64,000 nucleotides of DNA, taken from NCBI GenBank assembly GCA_030568195.1, contig JAJLTO010000008.1, positions 248,001-312,000 on the forward strand, written 5' to 3'. The position numbers were made by a program, and so were the translations under genes. Source of the stretch: Dipodascopsis uninucleata var. uninucleata. Its lineage: Eukaryota > Ascomycota > Lipomycetes > Lipomycetales > Lipomycetaceae. Positions 56,682 to 64,000 of this stretch are shown here, piece by piece (the first letter of the stretch is position 1; each line of letters begins with the position of its first letter). The notes below the pieces were generated by a model. That model did not search any database. It had not been told where the DNA came from and saw nothing but the letters and a program-made list of their open reading frames with translations.

Positions 56682-57342
56682 TTACTAAATATTTCCTGTT
56701 CCCAACTTCCACAGATATGGCGCTATTGTTTCTTGTTTCTGATTCATACTAAAATGTAGCTCTATTTATTTAGACTCTGTTTCTTACATGAGTGATACGT
56801 ATTATGCGTATTATTTGTTTTATTTCTTCGATTTAGTCTCTGTATTTACTAAATGGCGTTTTGATTATTTGTTGACATATAAGTTATTGTTATATATATA
56901 ATTCATTGGTTTTTATATCTAAAACATAATGGGCACACCAAATAAGGGCATTAATTGTAATTATGCTTATATATACACCAGTTCAACTCCTAATGCCGCT
57001 ATTAGTATTCAGCCGTGTCCTCAAATATCTACAAGCTGTATATTATCGTTAATTCTAGTATTACTTTTTTAAGAAGTTGAAGTTGACTAATATCAAACGG
57101 TTTATCTGTAAAATATTACTGTCTAATGATATATAGTTTCAGCATGATGTAATAATTGGCCTAAGTTTAAGATTCTAGAAAAGGGCAACAAACCATAATA
57201 TTATTTTTGATCTGGTTTGTGCAGCGCACAATTACATAAGATATATGCTACCTCGCAGCCATCAACTACAAGATTTCAATCTGTTTTCCAGCTCTCTTGC
57301 AAAATATATAAGAGAAGTTAAACAAGGAACGGTGTAGTAGAG
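56682..57342. other. Intergenic region between MCM5 and the glutaredoxin gene
   Basis: T-rich MCM5 3' flank followed by AT-rich promoter sequence. No other feature is seen. Confidence 0.4.
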
Positions 57343-58128
57343 ATGGTTACAGTTCCCAAATTGTATGGACGGCTAGCAGTTCTTTTGCTGTCATGCATAA
57401 TTTTAGGCACAATAATTTTGAGAGTAAGGTCGTCGGACGGCGAGATAGATTTGAGCGAATTCGATGCGATAGGTATGTCTAAAGACAAGCCAGCACCAGG
57501 TCGGGTCTCACATAGTGGAATGCAGGAATTTCAGCTTGACGGCGTTTTCTAACTTAGGATGATCGATAGTTATGCGAGAAACTAAGACTTATGATGCGAA
57601 TTCATATAGCGCTTTTGACGATGTTCGCAAGACATTGGCTTCATCACCTGGTATGACTCTCATCAGATCAGACATAAATTAATCGGCCTTGTCATATAGA
57701 TTTATTAATCCATAGTATTATGCTAATATGTAATATTCGTTTATTCTTTTATAGTGGTCATATTCTCTAAATCTTACTGGTGAGTTGATCAATTAGCATT
57801 TCATTTATGATGCAAATTCCTTTGAGCAGCCACATAACTAATACACTTCATTTTAAGTCCTCACTCCAGATTCGTCAAAGATTTACTTTCTCAGCAATAT
57901 AAATTTTCTCCAGCACCTGTAGTACGGGAGCTGGACCTTGATGAGCATGGCCATGAAATTCAAAATGTTTTGAATAAGGTATCGGGTCGTAGGACAGTTC
58001 CAAATGTGTTCGTTGCAGGCAAGAGTCTTGGAGGTGGTGATGAAATGCGGGCTTTGCATAAGTCAGGATCGTTAGTCCAATCTTTTAAAAGGCAAGGTGG
58101 CAAGAAACTAAGAGTGTCTCCGAAGTAA
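57343..58128 (+). CDS. GRX6: Membrane-anchored monothiol glutaredoxin (Grx6/Grx7 type)
   Basis: Four exons, 57343-57472, 57570-57650, 57755-57779 and 57858-58128, all phase-consistent, give 168 residues. A type II anchor lies at about residues 10-30 (LAVLLLSCIILGTIILRV), then a stalk, then the thioredoxin fold. Exon 3 is 25 nt (VVIFSKSY plus half a codon), and the active-site Cys79 codon is split by the intron; the site reads CPHS, a monothiol form. The glutathione-binding RRTVPNVFVAGKSLGGGDE motif follows. Yeast Grx6 and Grx7 are the matching early-secretory-pathway enzymes with luminal monothiol sites. The symbol could equally be GRX7. Intron 1 uses the branch TTCTAAC and the downstream of two possible AGs; the nearer one gives a stop. 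Confidence 0.88.
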
Positions 58129-58217
58129 TTTGCTTTGATTGCGAGAAATTCTCTGGATCATTCGATTCTATAATGTACTGGTTATATACACATTTATTTC
58201 ATTACATTATAGTCATT

Positions 58218-59104
58218 TTACATATTTATACTACTCCGTTCTTTTTCTGAACTTCTAAACCACCAATTGACCTACAGGTTAAATGTTAGCAGGTCTTTAA
58301 TATAAGGTTAAATATTGCTTGAAATATACGTACACTGGCTGTCATGTCATTGCCAACACTAGAAATCTCATGCCACCATCTGTTAGGTATGAATAGCCCG
58401 TCTCCAGCTGACAATATCACTGTGTCAAATACTTTCTCTGTTGAGCTCGGTTCACCAAAATTATTATTCCCCAGATAGCCTTTACCTCTTTTATGCGATG
58501 GCTCCCATAATGTGATTCTCTTCTGTCCGCCTATCATTACGTAGAGATTTTCATTCGCGTCAAAATGTCGTGGCGTGAATGTTCTCCGTCCAATCCAGGT
58601 ACTTGTACCGTAAACATGTTTTAAATGCGGTAAATTATCCATAGCAGGCTTCACATCCTCTAAAAGTAGTGGTAAGTCATCTAATAAAGATGTTTGCGCA
58701 AGATAGAGGTCACCATATGGAGAAGATTCTGCTGGTATATCCTGCATTTTCAGAAATAAGGATAGTGGGATTTGTGTTCGTATGAATCTCTCGTGGTCAT
58801 TATCTGGTATCGGCATTTCCTGCCATTGTGTATATCTTCCACTTTCTACATATACCAGTGGATCTGTTTTTGTATCCTCAATTAATGACATAAAATAGTC
58901 TCTATTAAGCCGAAGTGTCAGTTGGTCTGGTCCACTAGCTTGCTGATCTGCAGTTTCACTGCTTCTTGTTTTCTCGTATTTCATCCACTTGGATATTGCA
59001 GGCAAGCTTTTAAAACACGACTTGAAAATTAATGGAGCAGCACCAGCAACACATCTAGAAATCGTTTCTGGTCCTATACTCTGTAATATACTCACTGGAC
59101 TCAT
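58218..59104 (-). CDS. JmjC/cupin-8 type Fe(II)/2-oxoglutarate oxygenase
   Basis: Two exons, 58334-59104 and 58218-58271, phase 0, give 274 residues. The metal triad is visible: H180 and D182 in RHFDANEN and H245 in RWWHEISS; K195 in GQKRITLW is the likely 2-oxoglutarate-binding lysine. The short last exon supplies VNWWFRSSEK, completing the TASVNWWF strand that closes the barrel in this family; without splicing the end would be unrelated. The 62-nt intron has a TGCTAAC branch point. Related proteins hydroxylate protein side chains or a tRNA base (JMJD7, FIH, TYW5), and the substrate here is not known. Confidence 0.85.
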
Positions 59105-59580
59105 AATTTAATCTATATATCTTTGTTAGATAGTTGTAACCGTAGTGCTTACGTCAAAAATAGTACTCTCATTGGGAGCAATTGCTGAACTTTCAAACTA
59201 CAAACTAATTTTCTTATAATGTTGTCAATTTACGACGTGTTGCATAATCTTTGATTAAAATGAAAGAATCTATGAATACTCAAGACTATTTAGAATCAGA
59301 ATGATATTGAAAAATATGCAATCAGCTAGATATAGCTTGTCATCAGTCATGTAATTGGACAGTAATACACGAGAACACTTAACATTAGAGAACATCACTC
59401 ATTAATCATATTTCATCAAAACAATGGATCCTAGAAAGATGCCGTTAAAAGTCACCAAAAACGCAAAGGGTGATAAGAAACAGATGCCCTGCAAACCGAA
59501 AACAGAATGATTTAAAATAAAAAAAGATATAACGCATTGGCCAAAATTCATTACACATGAGGATATTAAAAGAATTAGCT
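59105..59580. other. Intergenic between the oxygenase and LIM genes
   Basis: AT-rich sequence between the start of the JmjC-type gene and the stop of the LIM gene, both on the minus strand. A minus-strand open frame at 59402-59617 is hydrophobic and overlaps the LIM last exon in another frame; it is not credible. Confidence 0.4.
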
Positions 59581-60712
59581 CTAGGAGACAAACTGTCTTT
59601 CTCCGCAATTTAGGCAAACAAGCTTTCCATCGTTTCGAAAGATAAATCCATCATCACCAAACGGTACGGCGCATTCCTGAACTACTATATCAATAATCTA
59701 TTCAAATATATAGTCTTACAGACTGATGCTTGAAATCACAACTCACCTCACAAGAAAAGCACATTGAGCACCAATCTTTACCAAGAACTTTGATCACTAC
59801 TGAACCTTCCGTAATAGTATCGCAACACTTCCAGCACTTACTGGAATATTTTTTCATGAAACACTCATGACACCAAGCATGACTATCACGAGCGTGGTAT
59901 GATGATGAACCAAATGGCACTTGACACCCTTCGCATGCAAAATGATCGACGTGATACGTGTGACCAAGAGCATTAACTACATCCCCCTCAATTGTACAGT
60001 GACAACGATGACAGCGTGGTGAAAACGATTCGTGATAATCTGCTCGGCAGTATATATTACCTTCATGCTCATAAAAGATAGAGGTCTCAAGTGACAGATG
60101 ACATTTGGTACATTGAAAACATCCCGGATGATATTTATTTCCAATTGCTTGTAAGATCATATTTGATGGATATAATATTTGATGGCAGTGAGCGCAAGTA
60201 TCATGCCTTTCTATTCTGTAATCATCTACTCTAGAAACAGCTGTAGAGGTCCCTTTGGTGGAGCTACATGTTCGTAAGGTATTCTCATCGCTGGATGATC
60301 CAGGACTCACCTTAGTCTGCTTACCTGTTTTCGAGTGCCGACCATCGAGCGACAATCCGCCCAGGCGCAGGGAGTCGTAAAAGACACTTTCGATTTTATT
60401 CGAAATTGAGCGCTTTTGAGTGGTTGTACGACCAAGTATGTCTTGAATGCGGGTCTTTTCATAGCATCCATCATCGTAGCTGTCCAAACGTTGCTTATAT
60501 TTCCGATGCTGTAGATAATCTCTCTTGTCTTGTCCAAATTGTTTGGTCTGCCTTAACTCAGGCATGGATTTTTTCCCTCGCAGAAAGCGGTGCCCTCTTT
60601 TTTCCGAATTTGCTTCTAATTTGTGCGTGATCGGTTCCGGATAGATTTCCAGCTGCGACAGGTACCGACGAATTTCTTCTTTCGACGCAAGCGACAGCCA
60701 ATTCTCAGACAT
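59581..60712 (-). CDS. Three-LIM-domain protein, paxillin-like
   Basis: Two exons, 59747-60712 and 59581-59676, phase 0, give 353 residues from the ATG at 60712 (MSENWLSL). Near the N-terminus ASKEEIRRYLSQLE resembles a paxillin LD motif. A basic, Ser-rich linker follows. Three LIM domains are packed head to tail at about 173-234, 234-293 and 293-347, starting CAHCHQIL, CHRCHCTI and CWKCCDTI. The third has Cys in place of the usual His (KDWCSMCFSC) and is split by the intron, which adds EECAVPFGDDG to complete it. Fungal relatives such as Pxl1 act at sites of polarised growth and the contractile ring through Rho signalling. Without splicing LIM3 would be incomplete. Confidence 0.8.
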
Positions 60713-61080
60713 GTCTGTATATATAATCACTTCGCCAACACTTTTCACTCTCAGCCTCCTGATGCTTTAGTGACTGTTCTCTACCAGCTTTGACCTTTAT
60801 GCATAAATATTAAGGAGGAAGGGAACTTTCTCTCGTACTATTCTTCTATTGAGTGGCAAAGAACTTTAGCCTATGCTAAGTATCATAATTTTCTATCGAA
60901 TCTGGGAACAAATAATCTCTTGCTTTGTTTATAATTTTGTCGCTACAGCAACACTTATTGCTTATTTTACCTTACCCTATTATACTTGAGCAGAACTTCA
61001 AAAGGTGAAGGGTTGATTTACTAATTTAACAGCCATGCAAGAAATGTGACAGCTCTGTCTTCCTAGAATAGTTTAGGACT
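60713..61080. promoter_or_regulatory. Divergent promoter of the LIM gene and RAD10
   Basis: About 370 nt between the two start codons. No specific motif was identified. Confidence 0.4.
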
Positions 61081-62384
61081 ATGGATAGTTCAGATAATCG
61101 TCAAGGTAAGGCATTAAGTGGATAAATGTTATCTGTTATTTGATATGCAGAAATTTCACGCAAATGGAAGTAATATCGTGGCGTAAAATAGTAAATTGCT
61201 AAGACTGAGGAAGCAAACACATCCAGCTCGATCGGCGTCAGTGGGACACAAAGAAGGAATGCGTCAAATAAGCCAGTGCCAATACAACAGCCGGTCCCAT
61301 CTAAGTTAGCTGAAGGCCTACCTCAAGCGGGTAGTATAGTTGTTAGTCCTAGACAGGTAAGTGCTTTGTTTATAAAAGAGAAGACGACATGAAGACAATT
61401 AGTTAAGAGTTATTGATAGCGAGGTAATCCCGTTCTTCAATACATTCGAGGAACAGCGTGGGAATATGGAGATATTACCGCGGATTATATGCCTGATCAT
61501 ACTATGGCATTGCTATTTTTGAGGTATGCTAGTATCCTGAATTGATGAAAATTAATCGGGTATCCGGAGTGCGAAGGCGAGCTGACCAATATAATGATCT
61601 CACGGTGAATTATCAGTCTCAAGTATCATAGTAAGTTATATTCATTCGGCAAATTTGCAAGGTTATTAATAAATCGGACTAACATGCCATGAAGGACTTC
61701 ATCCAGAATATATATATAACAGGATATCGAAGATGGGAAAGAACTATAGGTTGCGAATCTTACTGGTAGTTGTCGATATTGAAAACCACAATGAGCCTTT
61801 AAAAGAACTAACAAAGACGGGTGTAGTAAATGGCCTTACTTTGATCTTGTGCTGGAGGTGCGTGATAATATGTTTACTAAGTATTGTACGAATAGAGCTT
61901 ACAATTACTGTGATAATATAGTGCTAAGGAGGCCGGTCACTACATATCTTTATTTGCAATCTTGAAGGCGACACCACCCACTTCTATTATGGCCCCGCAA
62001 AAAGAAGATTATGCAGTTCAAATGATAGATTGTATAAGTGCTATCCGTGGTGTCAATAAAAACGATGCTACAAGTCTGATAACAAGCTTTGGAAGTTTAA
62101 AAAGTGCTGTCCTTGACCAGGGCAAATCACTATCCAGTATTAGTGGATGGGGTGATCTAAAAATACGCCGCTATAAAAGCGCAATTTCAGATCCTTTTGT
62201 GGTTCGAAACCAGAATTTTGTGAGAACGCCCAAGAAAAGGAAGACAAACAACAGTTTATCGAGCACTGGCCATGAACAAGATACCGGCAACTTGACTCCT
62301 ACGAGGAAAACAGGCGATGAAATCATCGATTTTTCAAATTCCCGAAAAGAGTATAATCAAAAGAGTCAGTCGATCAGTAGTTAG
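61081..62384 (+). CDS. RAD10: Rad10/ERCC1 nucleotide-excision repair endonuclease subunit
   Basis: Six exons, 61081-61105, 61214-61356, 61420-61523, 61617-61630, 61695-61857 and 61922-62384, with all phases agreeing, give 303 residues. Exon 4 is only 14 nt (SLKYH). The spliced core reads SIVVSPRQRGNPVLQYIR, then WEYGDITADYMPDHTMALLF, LHPEYIYNRISKMGKNYRLR and WSAKEAGHYISLF, the full central domain of ERCC1/Swi10/Rad10. The two helix-hairpin-helix motifs follow (CISAIRGVNKNDATSLITSF). A basic tail ends the protein. Rad10 pairs with Rad1/XPF to cut 5' of lesions and at recombination intermediates; this subunit is non-catalytic and binds DNA and partner. Confidence 0.92.
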
Positions 62385-62822
62385 GTGATATACAGAATGA
62401 AAGAGAAATTCTGGAATTATTCTCTGGTGTACTAGCAAATATTACGAAAATGAGAAATGCGCAAAGATAGCTTTATGGTTTGGTATATATGTATCTTACT
62501 CTCTTGTAGCTTTAAATCTAGTATAGATGCTCTAATTCTATTTATTTTTAAGTTTAAACAGCAGTTTGCATTACTGAGAGTGTTATATTCGTAAATACAT
62601 TCAGATCCAGATTCTCAGGTGGCTTAATTTCTGAATGTTTTGATTGGGATGTAATTGGAAGTCCAAGGCAAATTTTGTCCCAGACAAAATTTCAAAGTAA
62701 AAACTCCCAAAAGAGTAAGAAAATTTTTTGAAAGTAGACGTTTTTTTTGGTAGCCATTTGCTCTCGCTTTTTATTTCATTCAATGCGATATAAGGAAATT
62801 GATCAAAATATAATATAAAAAA
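62385..62822. other. Intergenic between RAD10 and NOP4
   Basis: AT-rich sequence holding the RAD10 3' end and the NOP4 promoter. No further feature is seen. Confidence 0.4.
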
Positions 62823-64000
62823 ATGCCTTATACTGAGTCTGGGGCCAAGGAAGAAAGTAGAGACCAGAAGTCGTCAGAGAGCTCTCAAGGAATCGATAAC
62901 ACTACATTGTTTGTTCGATCCTTACCAGACTCTGCGACGTCTGAATCTCTATCTGATTTTTTCTCCAATATCTCTCCTGTAAAGCACAGTGTTGTTGTGA
63001 CGGACAAAGAAACCAAGCGGTCGAAAGGATTTGGATTTGTGACATTCGCACTTCCTTTAGATGCAAAAAAAGCACTCGAGGAAGGCCGCAAGGCGAAGTT
63101 TGAAGACCAACTCTTAAAGATTGACTACGCCAAGAAACGACAGAGAAAGCAGCCAACTGAAGATGAGCAGCCTAAAGAAGTTGATCCAGTGAAGCTTGGT
63201 AGAGAGAATCACCAGCGTCCAAGGCTGATCATCAGAAATATGCCTTGGTCTATCAGGACCCCTGAACAATTAGAAAAAATTTTCAGTCAATATGGTAAGG
63301 TAATAGATGCTACAATTCCTCGTCGAGATGGTGGTAAAATGTCGGGATTTGCATTTATAACTTTAAGGAAATGGTCTTCAGCTGAGAGAGCTGTAAAAGA
63401 AGCAAACGGAATGACTATTGGTGGACGCCAGGTAGCTGTGGACTATTCAGTTAATAAAAATACGTGGAAAGAGCATCTTGAGAATGGTGGGGAACTCAAT
63501 CTTGACCGACGGGATGACAGTAGCTCGGAAAGTGAACAGGAAAATGAGAACGAAGAGGCTGATAATGAAGTTGATAGCGATATGGACGTAGGAGACGATG
63601 AAGAGGAAGATGAAGGCGAAGAATTCAAAGAAGACGATGAAGACGATGAAGACGATGAAGATGAAGATGAATATGCATCAGAATTAGCGATTATCAAAAG
63701 TGAGAATCGCAAGAATACCACTGATGAAAATACAGTGTTTATAAGAAATTTGTCTTATTTGAGTACAAAGGAGATATTGGAAGAACATTTCACAACCAAT
63801 TTTGGTCCTGTAAAATATGCTCTACCAGTAATTGACAAGGAGTTGGAACAACCAAGAGGTACCGGTTTCGTTTGCTTTAAAGATAATGCTTCTTTTGAAA
63901 AATGCCTCGAATCAGCCCCAAAACAAGTTGACGAATCGTCAATTTTGATAGCCGATGACGTTGATCAACGATATGTTCTTAACGATCGAGTTTTACTTAT
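62823..64000 (+). CDS. NOP4: Nop4/RBM28 nucleolar RNA-binding protein, cut by the right edge
   Basis: An open frame from the ATG at 62823 (MPYTESGAKEESRDQK) runs past the window end; 392 codons are visible. RRM1 starts at about residue 28 (TLFVRSLPDSATSESLSDFF) with RNP1 KGFGFVTF. RRM2 starts at about 137 (RLIIRNMPWSIRTPEQLEKI) with RNP1-like SGFAFITL. A long Asp/Glu tract with GATGAAGAC repeats follows, then RRM3 (TVFIRNLSYLSTKEILEEHF). The order and the sequence around LIIRNMPWS match yeast Nop4, needed for 27S pre-rRNA processing and 60S assembly in the nucleolus. The C-terminal part with the expected fourth RRM lies outside. Confidence 0.9.
   Translation, partial: MPYTESGAKEESRDQKSSESSQGIDNTTLFVRSLPDSATSESLSDFFSNISPVKHSVVVTDKETKRSKGFGFVTFALPLDAKKALEEGRKAKFEDQLLKIDYAKKRQRKQPTEDEQPKEVDPVKLGRENHQRPRLIIRNMPWSIRTPEQLEKIFSQYGKVIDATIPRRDGGKMSGFAFITLRKWSSAERAVKEANGMTIGGRQVAVDYSVNKNTWKEHLENGGELNLDRRDDSSSESEQENENEEADNEVDSDMDVGDDEEEDEGEEFKEDDEDDEDDEDEDEYASELAIIKSENRKNTTDENTVFIRNLSYLSTKEILEEHFTTNFGPVKYALPVIDKELEQPRGTGFVCFKDNASFEKCLESAPKQVDESSILIADDVDQRYVLNDRVLL

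Overview
This is nuclear DNA of an ascomycete fungus, most likely a yeast-like one. Overall it looks AT-rich. Genes are compact, are packed on both strands and carry many short spliceosomal introns (GT...AG, branch points such as TACTAAC, GCTAAC, ACTAAC, CTAAT). Several exons are tiny (14, 18, 24, 25, 30 and 40 nt). CTG stands at invariant leucines (for example the two Leu after the Walker A of MCM5), so the genetic code is standard and not of the CUG-Ser or CUG-Ala type. The mix of STE2, CTI6, TOM22, DSC4/DUF1746, a SIKE-type STRIPAK protein and an intron-rich RAD10 suggests an early-diverging Saccharomycotina or a Taphrinomycotina lineage; that placement is inference.

Layout, left to right. 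An unrecognised partial gene and a SIKE/FGFR1OP2-like STRIPAK protein lead to the pheromone receptor STE2, a Zn2Cys6 regulator, a Cid1-type nucleotidyltransferase, a dynactin-p24-like protein and a secreted or vacuolar cerevisin-type protease. From about 23 kb come a PQ-loop membrane protein, the PHD protein CTI6, a conserved fungal protein of unknown role, TOM22, splicing factor PRP18, ribosomal protein eS25, a DUF1746/DSC4 protein, clamp loader RFC2 and a sucrose/alpha-glucoside-type transporter. A 2.9-kb divergent intergenic region with a GC-rich, hairpin-bearing core follows. After it come a flavodoxin-like quinone reductase, SPT6, a STE7-type MAPKK, VPS54, MCM5, a Golgi/ER glutaredoxin, a JmjC-type oxygenase, a three-LIM protein, RAD10/ERCC1 and a partial NOP4.

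Themes. Two replication genes, RFC2 and MCM5, carry clustered ACGCGT (MCB) boxes in their promoters. STE2 and STE7 belong to the same mating pathway but lie 44 kb apart. No tRNA, rRNA, CRISPR array, transposon or virus-like element was recognised.

The most interesting observation is in the flavodoxin-like gene. Its stop codon is UGA followed by CUA, the classic leaky context. It is followed by 57 uninterrupted in-frame codons that end in a C-terminal CaaX-like motif with an extra nearby cysteine. This predicts a stop-codon readthrough switch between a soluble and a lipid-anchored isoform. The same gene has an intron holding five perfect inverted repeats. Several short coding-like stretches hidden by introns (10.0, 22.9 and 35.1 kb) probably mark small genes that simple ORF calling misses.
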